The notes: generated by a model from the letters alone, not told the origin. Counted from the stretch's first letter, positions 34,934 through 44,114 are shown. The stretch: DNA of 64,000 nt from Candidatus Brocadia pituitae (GCA_017347445.1 AP021856.1:814613-878612); one strand, 5' to 3'. Program-made: numbers and translations.

Positions 34934-35986
34934 ATGGTTTATAAGTCAGAAAAAAGCTTGATAAGGGAAAATTTATCAGGTTTTAAGAAGTTTACGTTGG
35001 GCGCATTTGTTACCTTGAGTGCAGCTATTATTGGCCTGTCGCCTGCAGTTTTAACTGCAGGCGATAATGGCCCATGCATTGAATGCCATACCAAGCCAGA
35101 CAAGCTAAAGACTGCTGAAAAGGCTAAAATCAATCCCGTTACCGGTGAAATTAAGGTGGTTTCGATGGTGATTGACGAAGTAACATTCAAGGCTTCAGCT
35201 CATGGGGGTGAGGATTTCTTTTGTATAGATTGTCATCAGGACCTCGATGGGGTGGATTTGACGGATGGCCACAAGCCAAATCTGAAGCCGGTTGATTGTA
35301 TAACCTTTTGTCATGATGATCCTGCTGATGAATATTTACAAAGCAGTCATGTGAAATTAATGAAGGAAAAAAATAAAGATGTTCCAACGTGCAAAGATTG
35401 TCATGCAGGTGTAACGTACCACTATACTTCGCTTGGAGAAAAATCTCCCCGTGATGTGCCAAGAGGAACAGACCCCCTTCATAGAAAATTAACGATCGAC
35501 TCCTGCGGGGAATGTCATCAGGAGTATCTCGATAGCTACAGAAATAATGCCCATGGTCAGGTTACTGCCCTTGGCCACACAGATACCGATGTCCCTGTGT
35601 GTTTTGATTGTCACGGTAAGCATAAAATTTTAAACTCGGCTGATCCGGAATCAAAAGTTGGAAAAGAGAGGATTTTGGAAACTTGCGGTAGTTGTCATGC
35701 AAATGCCAATGCGAGTTTTGTAAAGCATGTGGAGCACCCGCAGATTAAGAATTTGAATTATTACAAAAAGTTACTTGCGGCAGTTAAAAATGCGCGCAGT
35801 AACCCTGCAGATCTAAAAACACTTCTGAAGAATCCACAGACGATCTTATGTGTTGTATTTGTCATGTATATAGGAATACTAGCGTTTACATTTTCGGCTT
35901 TTGGGCTTCATTCATTGCTAAGTTGGTTTGCAGTTGCACGAGATGAGCTTAAAAGAAAGGGGCATGCAGATGAAGAGCAGCATTAA
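34934..35986 (+). CDS. Membrane-anchored multihaem cytochrome c (seven haem-binding sites)
   Basis: 350 residues. An N-terminal membrane segment (about 19-42), then haem sites CIECH, CIDCH, CITFCH (a CX3CH), CKDCH, CGECH, CFDCH and CGSCH, and a second membrane segment near the C-terminus (ILCVVFVMYIGILAFTFSAF, about 303-325). The final cytoplasmic tail is charged. The soluble cytochrome part would face the anammoxosome lumen or periplasm. It overlaps the cytochrome b gene by 17 bp, so the two likely form a quinol-oxidising membrane complex that feeds the small cytochrome encoded upstream. Ribosome binding site GAGGAGG. Confidence 0.85.
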   Translation: MVYKSEKSLIRENLSGFKKFTLGAFVTLSAAIIGLSPAVLTAGDNGPCIECHTKPDKLKTAEKAKINPVTGEIKVVSMVIDEVTFKASAHGGEDFFCIDCHQDLDGVDLTDGHKPNLKPVDCITFCHDDPADEYLQSSHVKLMKEKNKDVPTCKDCHAGVTYHYTSLGEKSPRDVPRGTDPLHRKLTIDSCGECHQEYLDSYRNNAHGQVTALGHTDTDVPVCFDCHGKHKILNSADPESKVGKERILETCGSCHANANASFVKHVEHPQIKNLNYYKKLLAAVKNARSNPADLKTLLKNPQTILCVVFVMYIGILAFTFSAFGLHSLLSWFAVARDELKRKGHADEEQH

Positions 35987-36815
35987 TTATGTAAGGTTTA
36001 GTCTGTTTCACAGATTTTGCCACTTTTTGATTATAATAAGTTTTTTTGGCCTTGTTTTAACGGGGATGCCTCTGGCGTTTCGCAGTTATGGATGGGCGAG
36101 ATGGCTGTATGAGTTATTCGGTGGGTACCCGACTGCTGGGTTTATTCATCGCATTTGTGCCCTAATAACTTTTTTTGCAGCTTTTATTCATTTCCTCTTC
36201 TTGTTTATTTGTGTTTCTGTGCAAAAAAGGAAAGGATTTTTTTGGGGGCCTGGTTCACTACTTATTCAACCCAGGGATATTTTCGATATCGTGGGTGACA
36301 TTAAATGGTTTCTGGGTATTGGGAAGCGCCCTGACTTTGACCAATGGATTTATTGGGAAAAGTTTGAATATTTATCGCTGATGTGGGGGACTTTGGTAAT
36401 GGCAGTTACCGGGTTAATCCTTTGGTTTCCCGTGCAATTCACAAAAATTATCCCTGTATCTGTTGCTAGTGTTGTTGATCTTCCTGGTATTGCCTTAATT
36501 ATCCATCGATATGAGGCAATTCTCGCTGCTGGTTTTATATTTACCATTCACTTTTTTCACACCCACTTGCTCCCGGAAAAAATGCCGGTTGATGAGGCAA
36601 TTTTCACTGGGAAAATAACCGAGGCAGAATTTCGGCATGAGCGGCTCAATCAGTTTAAAAGGCTAGAAAGTCAGCGGCAATTAGAAAATTATAAAGTTGC
36701 CCCACCATCGTTGTTCGTGAGTTTTTTAACCAGATTGTTTGCTGTTCCCATCTTGATTACCGGGTTACTAATGGTAGGATTCATGTTTTCTGCACTTCTC
36801 GTTTGGGCTATTTGA
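35970..36815 (+). CDS. Cytochrome b (FdnI/formate dehydrogenase gamma-like)
   Basis: About 281 residues with four to five membrane spans. Candidate haem b histidines lie in SLFHRFCHFLIII, FIHRICALITFFAAFIHFL and FIFTIHFFHTHLL, the pattern of di-haem b subunits of formate dehydrogenase/hydrogenase type. It probably oxidises quinol and hands electrons to the multihaem partner. ATG 35970 is preferred because AAAGGGG lies 7 bp upstream; the longer frame from TTG 35928 has no such site. Followed after 80 bp by a sigma-54-type regulator. Confidence 0.82.
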   Translation: MKSSINYVRFSLFHRFCHFLIIISFFGLVLTGMPLAFRSYGWARWLYELFGGYPTAGFIHRICALITFFAAFIHFLFLFICVSVQKRKGFFWGPGSLLIQPRDIFDIVGDIKWFLGIGKRPDFDQWIYWEKFEYLSLMWGTLVMAVTGLILWFPVQFTKIIPVSVASVVDLPGIALIIHRYEAILAAGFIFTIHFFHTHLLPEKMPVDEAIFTGKITEAEFRHERLNQFKRLESQRQLENYKVAPPSLFVSFLTRLFAVPILITGLLMVGFMFSALLVWAI

Positions 36816-36895
36816 GTGTGAGAACGCCAATTCGATAAGAGACAGCCAGGCCTTTTAAGAGTTCGATAGTGTGATAACGACAAAATGGGTGCGGG

Positions 36896-38287
36896 ATGGT
36901 TTACAGAGTTCTAATTGCAGATGATGAAGAACGTATGCGAAGAGTGCTTGCCATGGTCTTTGAGGATATGGACGATGTTAAGGTGGTTACGAAAAGCTGC
37001 TGTCTGTCAACTTTAGATTGCCTTGAACGCGAGCGCTTCCATCTTCTTATTACCGATTTGAATGTGCAGGAAATGGGAAGACTTGAATTTCTTAAAGCAA
37101 TTAAAGAAAAAGTTCCCGATCTTCCCATTATTGTACTTACTGCATACGGGTCAGTTGGTTCTGCAATAGATGTCATGAAAGAGGGGGTCTTTGATTACCT
37201 TACCACTCCTTTCGAGAAAAGCATTCTTGAATTAGCGGTAAAAAGGGCGCTGAAGATGAGCTCTCTCGCTACCGAAAATAAATATTTGCGTCAGGAACTT
37301 GAGTTACAATACGACTTCAAAAACATCATCGGCAATTCCCCTCAGGTAATCGAAGTATTACGATTAGTTGGAGAGGTATCGAAAACAGATTCAACCGTAC
37401 TGATAACGGGTGAAAGTGGTACGGGGAAAGAATTAATTGCACGTGCCATTCATTTTAATAGCAACAGGGCTTGTGGTCCGCTTATAGTGTTAAACTGTGC
37501 AGCAATTCCTGAAAATTTGTTAGAAAGTGAACTTTTTGGCTATGAACGAGGTGCTTTTACCAATGCAGAAAAAACGAAGAAGGGTCGTTTCGAGTTAGCA
37601 TCTGGCGGTACTTTTTTCATGGATGAAATATCAGAAATGAGCACCGCTGTACAGGCAAAAGTTTTGCGGGTAATTGAGGCCAAAGAGATGGAGCGCCTTG
37701 GTGGTACTGAAACAATTAAGGCGGACAGCAGGATTATTTGTGCAACAAATAAAAACCTTGAGGAGTTGGTAAAAACTGGAAAATTTAGAGAAGATTTATA
37801 TTACAGAATAAGTGTTTTCCCCATTACCTTAATTCCCTTGAGGGAAAGAAAAGAAGATATTATTCCGTTAAGTAAGCACTTTTTAAAGCGTTTTTCGACT
37901 AAGATGGGAAAATCTCCGGTTTCGCTTAGTAAGGAAGCTGAAAAGTTACTTCTCGTGCATAGATGGGAGGGTAATATAAGAGAGTTGCAAAATGTTATTG
38001 AGCGAGCGGTTATCCTTTGTAAAACAAACGTAATCACATCTGAGCATTTACCAGTATCAATTGTTAAAGGCGCTCAGATAAGCAGCAATGAAAAAATACA
38101 ACCGTTAGACAGATTGGTTTCATTTGATATCCCTCCCCATGGTCTATCGTTAGACGATCTAGAGAAGCAGTTAGTTACGCAAGCACTTGAAAAAAGCAAA
38201 AATAATAAGACGAAAGCAGCTAAGTTGTTAGGTCTAACAAGGGGTACTTTTCGGTATCGATTACAAAAGTATGGTTTGGCGAATTGA
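36896..38287 (+). CDS. Sigma-54-dependent response regulator (NtrC family), atypical
   Basis: 463 residues: receiver (1-120), AAA+ sigma-54 activation domain (about 140-375) and a Fis-type HTH at the end (KTKAAKLLGLTRGTFRYRLQ). The receiver keeps D9/D10, the phosphorylation-site D54 and T82, but the normally invariant Lys is Thr (YLTTPF, T104). Walker A is GESGTGKE and Walker B TFFMDEISEM. The sigma-54-contact loop GAFTGA reads GAFTNA. No partner kinase gene is in the window. It lies between the electron-transfer genes and the hydrazine synthase unit, so it may control them, though the promoters I find nearby look like sigma-70 types. Confidence 0.9.
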   Translation: MVYRVLIADDEERMRRVLAMVFEDMDDVKVVTKSCCLSTLDCLERERFHLLITDLNVQEMGRLEFLKAIKEKVPDLPIIVLTAYGSVGSAIDVMKEGVFDYLTTPFEKSILELAVKRALKMSSLATENKYLRQELELQYDFKNIIGNSPQVIEVLRLVGEVSKTDSTVLITGESGTGKELIARAIHFNSNRACGPLIVLNCAAIPENLLESELFGYERGAFTNAEKTKKGRFELASGGTFFMDEISEMSTAVQAKVLRVIEAKEMERLGGTETIKADSRIICATNKNLEELVKTGKFREDLYYRISVFPITLIPLRERKEDIIPLSKHFLKRFSTKMGKSPVSLSKEAEKLLLVHRWEGNIRELQNVIERAVILCKTNVITSEHLPVSIVKGAQISSNEKIQPLDRLVSFDIPPHGLSLDDLEKQLVTQALEKSKNNKTKAAKLLGLTRGTFRYRLQKYGLAN

Positions 38288-38440
38288 TGAATATCAGGCG
38301 TAAATATATTTTCACTAAAATGAGTTAATGGCTGAATATGGCCAAAGTTTACGACGCAATTTGCAAAGATTAAAAGTGCATTTTTTTGTAATATTAGGTG
38401 TATAGGAATGTTAGAGAATTTTTTGTGCAAATATCATTTT

Positions 38441-38449
38441 TGGTATAAT
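38441..38449 (+). promoter_or_regulatory. Extended -10 promoter of the hydrazine synthase unit
   Basis: TGGTATAAT: a perfect TATAAT (38444-38449) with an upstream TG dinucleotide, the extended -10 form. No good -35 (TTTTGT/TTGTGC nearby). Transcription would start near 38456, leaving a leader of about 80 nt that carries GAAAGGGGGTG (38519-38529). Confidence 0.55.
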
Positions 38450-38538
38450 TTATGCTGTATTAACGCCGGGGTAAGTTTTGTGGCTATATTTCAAAAAAGT
38501 ATTAAATGAAAAATTTATGAAAGGGGGTGAGTAGCATT

Positions 38539-39081
38539 ATGAAAAGGACGATTTTTCTTGCAGCAGGTTTAGTGAGTATTTTTGTTTCTTTGAGTCATTC
38601 AGTTTTTGCCGCATGGGATAAACCATGTGATAAGCGACAGATCTTGGAAGCATATTGGTGCGATGCCTGCAAAGATGTTAGGGAGTTTAATGAATGTTCT
38701 GAAATAGGGTATATTTGGGATTTTGCAAAACATCGTGCGGCTGGTGACAAGACTCATACGGATTTGCCTACATGTTGGGCATGTCAGAAAATTGCTTATA
38801 GTTGTGTAAATAACAACTGTAAGAAATATGGCGTGTGTTTGCCAGCTCCTGGTGCCTGTGATGAATGTGGTGACGATATCACAAGCAAAAAAATTTGGTC
38901 AAGGGCGATGTTTAAATGTTCTAAGTGTGGCAAGGAGACCCCTGAGCCAGGAAAAGGATTTACCACGATGAAGGGAAGGTATGCGCCACAAATTGAAAAA
39001 GCCGGGGATTGTGAGACGTGCGGAGTGGCTTTGGAAATAATCTGTACGAAATCAGGCACTTGTCCTCACGTTTCAAAATAG
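38539..39081 (+). CDS. Exported cysteine-rich protein preceding hydrazine synthase
   Basis: 180 residues with a signal peptide (MKRTIFLAAGLVSIFVSLSH, cleaved near FAA). The mature part has 17 cysteines, including five CxxC pairs (CDAC, CWAC, CDEC, CSKC, CETC) and none followed by His, so they are not haem sites; zinc or Fe-S binding or disulfides are possible. ATG 38539 fits the strong site AAGGGGGTG better than GTG 38527. It is the first gene of the hydrazine synthase unit, 53 bp before the beta subunit, and corresponds in position to kuste2858. No function is established to my knowledge; a maturation or metal-delivery role is inference. Confidence 0.8.
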   Translation: MKRTIFLAAGLVSIFVSLSHSVFAAWDKPCDKRQILEAYWCDACKDVREFNECSEIGYIWDFAKHRAAGDKTHTDLPTCWACQKIAYSCVNNNCKKYGVCLPAPGACDECGDDITSKKIWSRAMFKCSKCGKETPEPGKGFTTMKGRYAPQIEKAGDCETCGVALEIICTKSGTCPHVSK

Positions 39082-39134
39082 TTGTGCTTTATTTTGCATG
39101 GTAGGTTAATTGTTTTAGGAGGGAAGGAAGAGCG

Positions 39135-40265
39135 ATGAAAGGAAGAGTATGGCTAGGGGCTGCGGTAGTAGGAGCGGTGCTGTCGGTAGGGGGAGTGTCG
39201 GGCGCTGGATTTATCCAGGGCACGCATGTGAAGACGGATCTGCCTGGTCCGTTTCACATCACGACGTCACCGGATGGAGGTACGTTGTATATATGTAATC
39301 AGTCGGGGCATAGCGTGACGTTTGTGGATGCCCGGACGCAGAAGGTGACGGGTGAGGTGTCGGTAGGAGTGCAGCCTGAGGCATCTGCAATGACACCAGA
39401 CAATGCGTTTTTGTTTGTTTGTAATGCGGAGAGCGACAGTGTGTCGGTGATCGATATAGCGCGCAAGCAGGTAGTCAAGGAGATCAAGGTAGGTGACTGG
39501 CCGAGCGGGATAAGGATCACGAAGGACGGTAGGACGGCATATGTGGCATGTTCTGGGTGCATGTGGAATACGATCGACGTGATAGATACGGGGAAGATGG
39601 AGAAGACGAGGTCGATCTACACGAGTGATTACGGTCCAAGGACATTGGACATATCGCCGGATGGCAAGACGCTTGCGGTGATAAATGACACGGTCGGTTC
39701 GATCAACCGGAGCGTGAACTTTATTGACGTAGATACAGGCAGGGTAACCGAGAAGCGGGTAATTCGTGAGAGTGCGAATTTGAGGGATGTGATATATACG
39801 CCTGATGGGCAGTATGTGGTAGTGACGTATGAGACCCCAAAGAATTGGTTGCCGGTGTGTGAGGCAGAGAACGGGCAGGTATTTACGAACAACATCGCAG
39901 TGTTGGAGACGAAGGCTGGCGGTAAGGTGGCACGGTTGCCGTTAGACGAGCTCAATAACTATGATGGTAATCCGTATGGATTGGCGATGGATCCGAAGGG
40001 GAGGTATTTGTATATTGGAATAAGAGGGATGCATCGGGTAACGATCCTTGACATGGGCAAGGTGCTGAATGTTGTCCGTGGGAACTCACAGTCGGAGCTG
40101 GATTATCTCAGGGATGATCTTGGGTTTGTGAGGGAGTATCTGGTGGCCAGGGTGACTACGGGTCTTGGGCCAAGTTCGGTGTGTTTATCGCCGGATGGCA
40201 AGTATTGTTATGCAGCCAATTACTTTTCCAACAACGTGTCTGTGATAAGGACGCCGGTGGATTAA
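39135..40265 (+). CDS. hzsB: Hydrazine synthase beta subunit (seven-bladed propeller)
   Basis: 376 residues with a signal peptide (cleaved near VSGAG). Repeats of the YVTN type are evident (TLYICNQSGHSVTFVDARTQ, FLFVCNAESDSVSVIDIARK, YCYAANYFSNNVSVI), forming a beta-propeller. No haem motif. In the Kuenenia structure this subunit (kuste2859) packs against the alpha and gamma subunits of the (alpha-beta-gamma)2 complex. Some papers use hzsC for this gene; I follow the subunit letters. The coding sequence is markedly G-rich compared with genes before 39100. Strong site AGGAGGGAAGGAAG before the ATG. Confidence 0.95.
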   Translation: MKGRVWLGAAVVGAVLSVGGVSGAGFIQGTHVKTDLPGPFHITTSPDGGTLYICNQSGHSVTFVDARTQKVTGEVSVGVQPEASAMTPDNAFLFVCNAESDSVSVIDIARKQVVKEIKVGDWPSGIRITKDGRTAYVACSGCMWNTIDVIDTGKMEKTRSIYTSDYGPRTLDISPDGKTLAVINDTVGSINRSVNFIDVDTGRVTEKRVIRESANLRDVIYTPDGQYVVVTYETPKNWLPVCEAENGQVFTNNIAVLETKAGGKVARLPLDELNNYDGNPYGLAMDPKGRYLYIGIRGMHRVTILDMGKVLNVVRGNSQSELDYLRDDLGFVREYLVARVTTGLGPSSVCLSPDGKYCYAANYFSNNVSVIRTPVD

Positions 40266-40349
40266 CGGAGTTGGTGGTGAAGTGAGGTAAGCGTAGGAAA
40301 CGGTAAGAATTCGGAAACAGAGCAATTCATTAAGGAGGAGACAAGAATT

Positions 40350-41375
40350 ATGAGAAGTGGAATAAAAAAGATCGGTTTGGTAGCTGCCCTTGGGTTGTTT
40401 GGGGTAGTGACGACTGGTCAGTTAATGGCGGGGACGCCGCAAGTGGTTGCGACGATCCAGACGGGACCTGAGTGGGAGCCGCTGCCGAGGGCGGAGCCAC
40501 TGACGGTGCCGGAGGTGCATTACCGGGTAAAGCACTCACCGTACAAGAGTGAGTTGGTAAGGTACGGGCAGTTTCAGTTCAATGATGCATCGTGGAATTT
40601 GCAGGGTGAGTATTCCTGCGCGAGCTGTCATTACGAGAGGGGGCAGACAACGGGGTTGATTTGGGACCTTGGAGATGAGGGATGGGGAAGCTGGAAGAAC
40701 ACGAAGTATATCCGAGGCGGGAGGTATTTGCCGCCGTTCAGGCATGAGGGGTTTACCGGCCATCCGGATGAGATAGTAGGAGCAACGAGTTCATTGGACA
40801 GGGTGTGCGGAAGAGACCCTGGGTTTGTGTTCCGGAGTGAGAACTTTTCTCCGTTGAGGTTAGAGGCGCTGATCTGCTACATCAGGGCATTGGAGTTCAC
40901 GGGAAGTCCGTTCAGGAATGCGGATGGTTCGCTGTCGGATGCGCAGAAGAGGGGCGAGAAGATATTCAATGATCCGAATGTTGGATGTGCGGAGTGCCAT
41001 CCTGGTGATGTGAGTGATCCGAAGGCGCTGTTTAGCGATGCGCAGACCCATGACGTAGGGACGGGCCGTGTAGGGGTGAAGGGTTTCCGTTCAACGCCGG
41101 GGAAGGTGTTTAATCTGAAGGCGCTGGAGGCTGGTGAGGATCCATATGGTGAGGAGAGTGACACGCCGATCATTGGGTTGGACCTGGTGAAGGAGTTTGA
41201 CACGCCGACCTTGAGGGACATCTATGCATCGGGGACGTATTTCCATGACGGGAGCGCCAGGCTGTTGATAGACACGATCAACAACACGGTGAATGACAAG
41301 GACATGCATGGAAGGACGTCGCATTTGACAGCACAGGAGATGCAGGACCTGGTTGAGTTCCTGAAGGCATTATAA
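40350..41375 (+). CDS. hzsC: Hydrazine synthase gamma subunit (dihaem, cytochrome c peroxidase-like)
   Basis: 341 residues with a signal peptide (cleaved near LMAGT). Two haem c sites, CASCHYERG and CAECHPGD, in a fold related to dihaem cytochrome c peroxidase/MauG; FDTPTLRDIYASGTYFHDGS is the typical peroxidase-family stretch. In the published mechanism this subunit reduces NO by three electrons to hydroxylamine, which then passes through a tunnel to the alpha subunit. Corresponds to kuste2860. It is separate from the beta subunit (85-bp gap), unlike anammox lineages with a fused gene. G-rich codon use as in hzsB. Confidence 0.95.
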   Translation: MRSGIKKIGLVAALGLFGVVTTGQLMAGTPQVVATIQTGPEWEPLPRAEPLTVPEVHYRVKHSPYKSELVRYGQFQFNDASWNLQGEYSCASCHYERGQTTGLIWDLGDEGWGSWKNTKYIRGGRYLPPFRHEGFTGHPDEIVGATSSLDRVCGRDPGFVFRSENFSPLRLEALICYIRALEFTGSPFRNADGSLSDAQKRGEKIFNDPNVGCAECHPGDVSDPKALFSDAQTHDVGTGRVGVKGFRSTPGKVFNLKALEAGEDPYGEESDTPIIGLDLVKEFDTPTLRDIYASGTYFHDGSARLLIDTINNTVNDKDMHGRTSHLTAQEMQDLVEFLKAL

Positions 41376-41467
41376 GGGATAAAAGAGGGGCAGTTGGTAC
41401 GTTTGCCCGTTGAAACTGAAGAATATTTGTGAGTATTACGAAAACAGTGAAAGGAGAAGGCCAACAG

Positions 41468-43900
41468 ATGAGTAAGAGGAAAATAGGAGGAGTGGTTGCG
41501 TCTGCGATCATGGCAGGAGCGTTGGTCTGTGGGAGCGTCTTTGCATCGGGCAACCAGGTAATGGTAGGTGGTTCGAAGCAGGGAAAGGCCTTATGGACTG
41601 ATTATAGCGGGATGTCGAAGGAAGTGCAGGGTCCGGTGGATGCGCTGTTGTTCACGCAGTCACCGAGGACGGCGAAGGGCGATCCGTATCAGAATTATCC
41701 GCACTATGTGTCAGAGGGTAGCCGGATCGTGTTGTACAATTTAAATACGAAGGAATTGAAGGTGTTGACGAATGATTTTGCGACGGCCTTTGATCCTTGC
41801 ACGTATTGGGACGGTAAGAAGTTTGCGTTTGCTGGAGTACACAAGAAGGGCGGCGGATGCCAGATATGGGAGATGAACATAGACGGCAGTGGTCTGAGGC
41901 AGATGACTGATTATAAGGGGACATGCCGGTCGCCGATCTATTATGCAGCAGGCAGTATTGAGGAAGGACAGGGTCGCATCATATGGCGTGACCGGTATTT
42001 TGAAGGAGACTGGAAGGAACGTGGCACGGTAGAGAAGACCGGGTTCATCATCTTTGCTGGTTCTCCGGACGGCGTCATGGATGAGCTTCATAATCCGTAT
42101 GCGTATAACCTGTTCAGGTTGGATACCCAGGGCGGTCACGTGACGGAGAGAATTACGGGTCATGTGCTGTCGGGTATAGAGTTTCCGAGCATAAACACGA
42201 CGATAGACCAGATTACCTACAACATCAGTTCCAACTTTGATCCGACGACGACGCCGGATGGGAACATCCTGTTCTCCAGCACGCAGGCCAATGGCAGCAG
42301 GGCAGGCGGAAAGGGCAGGGTAATGCTGTGTGTGGATAACTGGGACGGTGCGTATCCGAGACCGATCTATGGAAACTGTGATGATGAGATTGGCGGTGCA
42401 TGTGGCAAGTCACAGGCCAAGATCACGTTTGGAGAAAGGAAGCTGGTGTATGTAGAGTCTCCGTATATGAATTGGGGAGTAGGTCAGCTGGCATCAGTCA
42501 GTTGGGATGCGCCGTATAACAAGACCTATGAGAGACTGACGAAGGATGATGGTGGATTGTACCGGAGTCCGTATCCGCTTCCGGACGACAGGATGTTGGT
42601 GTCGTATGCGGAGCGTGGTGATTTTGGGATTTATTGGTTTGATTGCAAGAATGGTAAGGCAGGGGAATTGGTGCACAATGATCCTGAGTGGAACGATCAT
42701 CAGCCGGCGCCGATTTATGTGAAGTACAAGCCGAGGTGGATAAACACCTTTACGGCGGGAAAGAACTTTGGGGTAACGACGGTGACGTATCAGCCGTTTG
42801 ATCAGGTGAAGGTGGAAGGGTATCCGCATTCGTGGGCTACGTGGATTTGTTTTGACACGACGCTGACGGATCTTCCGGTAGGACCGTATCCGCATCAGAA
42901 GGCGAAGGATACGAAGCGTGGTGATGTGAAGGCGGTAAGAATTGTGCAGGGAGTGCAGGCGGTAGAGCCGGATGCATCCCGGTTTAAGGTTGGTGCAGGC
43001 AGTCATCTTTTGGGTGGATGCCGGTCGAGCAGTAACTCAGGAACGGCGTTCCAGCAGAGGCGGATCATCGGTTATCAGTATGTGGAGGATGATGGTTCTG
43101 TGGTAACGTCTCAGACGGCAGACACGTCATACTACATCCAGAACCTTGATGAGAGGGGAATGGCAGTGCAGACAGCGCTGACATGGGCGTATTTAAGGCC
43201 GTATCATGGCAGGATATGCAGTGGATGTCATGATGGGTCATACCGTGGCAGGGCATTCCAGAATCAGCATACGAAGGCGTTGTACAATTGGTGGTATGAT
43301 GACCGGAGTCACTATGATTCACCTTTTGCGTTTGGATACCTGAAGTTTGACAGGAGTGGTATCTATCAGGGGGTAAAGCATGGGGATGACGTGGTGGTGC
43401 CTTCGGACGTGTATTATGGAGGTCCGTCAGGAACGACGTCTCAGCCGGTGGAAGGTTTAACGGATGAGAAGAGGAGGACGGTGGATTTCCGCAGGGATCT
43501 TCAGCCGATCATCGATGTGAAGTGTGCAAGCTGCCATAATGCAGGCAGTCCGCTGGACTTATCGGGTGGAGCGGAGTTAGTGGGTGTGGATGGAGTGTCG
43601 GCATTCAGCCGTGCATACAACAGTTTACTTGCGCCGCAGAGGGGCAAGGACACGAATCTTGGAGGGAAGTATGTTAATCCTTCCTCTGCCATCAACAGCT
43701 TGTTAATCTGGAGGCTGTATGAGACGGCATTGAGTCAGTTTAGTCCGAGAGACGGTGTATTCCCGGTTGAGGGAAGGGTAATGCATGACAAGTTCCTCAC
43801 GCAGGACGAGAGGTATTTGTTTGTCGAGTGGATTGATATTGGTGCACAGTGGGATAACATCCAGGGTCCTGATTTGTATCCGGGGTATCAAGCAAGATAA
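41468..43900 (+). CDS. hzsA: Hydrazine synthase alpha subunit (dihaem catalytic subunit)
   Basis: 810 residues from ATG 41468, chosen because AAAGGAGAAGG precedes it and the length equals the known protein within one residue; the longer GTG frame from 41429 is unlikely. Signal peptide cleaved near FASG. The active-site haem motif is C584-S-G-C587-H-D-G-S-Y592: in the Kuenenia structure the equivalent tyrosine ligates the catalytic haem. The second haem site is C686-A-S-C-H. This subunit condenses hydroxylamine with ammonia to hydrazine. Equivalent to kuste2861. A terminator hairpin follows at 43969. Same G-rich codon use as the other two genes. Confidence 0.96.
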   Translation: MSKRKIGGVVASAIMAGALVCGSVFASGNQVMVGGSKQGKALWTDYSGMSKEVQGPVDALLFTQSPRTAKGDPYQNYPHYVSEGSRIVLYNLNTKELKVLTNDFATAFDPCTYWDGKKFAFAGVHKKGGGCQIWEMNIDGSGLRQMTDYKGTCRSPIYYAAGSIEEGQGRIIWRDRYFEGDWKERGTVEKTGFIIFAGSPDGVMDELHNPYAYNLFRLDTQGGHVTERITGHVLSGIEFPSINTTIDQITYNISSNFDPTTTPDGNILFSSTQANGSRAGGKGRVMLCVDNWDGAYPRPIYGNCDDEIGGACGKSQAKITFGERKLVYVESPYMNWGVGQLASVSWDAPYNKTYERLTKDDGGLYRSPYPLPDDRMLVSYAERGDFGIYWFDCKNGKAGELVHNDPEWNDHQPAPIYVKYKPRWINTFTAGKNFGVTTVTYQPFDQVKVEGYPHSWATWICFDTTLTDLPVGPYPHQKAKDTKRGDVKAVRIVQGVQAVEPDASRFKVGAGSHLLGGCRSSSNSGTAFQQRRIIGYQYVEDDGSVVTSQTADTSYYIQNLDERGMAVQTALTWAYLRPYHGRICSGCHDGSYRGRAFQNQHTKALYNWWYDDRSHYDSPFAFGYLKFDRSGIYQGVKHGDDVVVPSDVYYGGPSGTTSQPVEGLTDEKRRTVDFRRDLQPIIDVKCASCHNAGSPLDLSGGAELVGVDGVSAFSRAYNSLLAPQRGKDTNLGGKYVNPSSAINSLLIWRLYETALSQFSPRDGVFPVEGRVMHDKFLTQDERYLFVEWIDIGAQWDNIQGPDLYPGYQAR

Positions 43901-43968
43901 TACCGGAGCGAAGACCCTGAGCCGGTTGTGTCAGGGTGAAAAACTCAGGAACACGGAAGGGTAACTAT

Positions 43969-44013
43969 GAAGAGCTGGGTTCGGTGGGGTATACCCCCGC
44001 TGCCCAGCTCTTC
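43969..44013 (+). terminator. Terminator-like hairpin after hzsA
   Basis: An 11-bp perfect stem GAAGAGCTGGG/CCCAGCTCTTC, extended by GGGG/CCCC in the loop, followed by GTGTTTGATATTTT. It lies 69 bp after the stop codon. Confidence 0.7.
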
Positions 44014-44086
44014 GTGTTTGATATTTTGAGGGCTAAAATTACAGAATTTTTGGTGCTTTTTCATGCAAATATGCATAAAAATCTCC

Positions 44087-44114
44087 TTGACAACATTGAT
44101 TCTGAAAGTATAAT
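44087..44114 (+). promoter_or_regulatory. Promoter of hydrazine dehydrogenase
   Basis: TTGACA (44087-44092), 16-bp spacer, TATAAT (44109-44114): both boxes match consensus. The expected start near 44121 gives a leader of about 190 nt. Confidence 0.8.
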
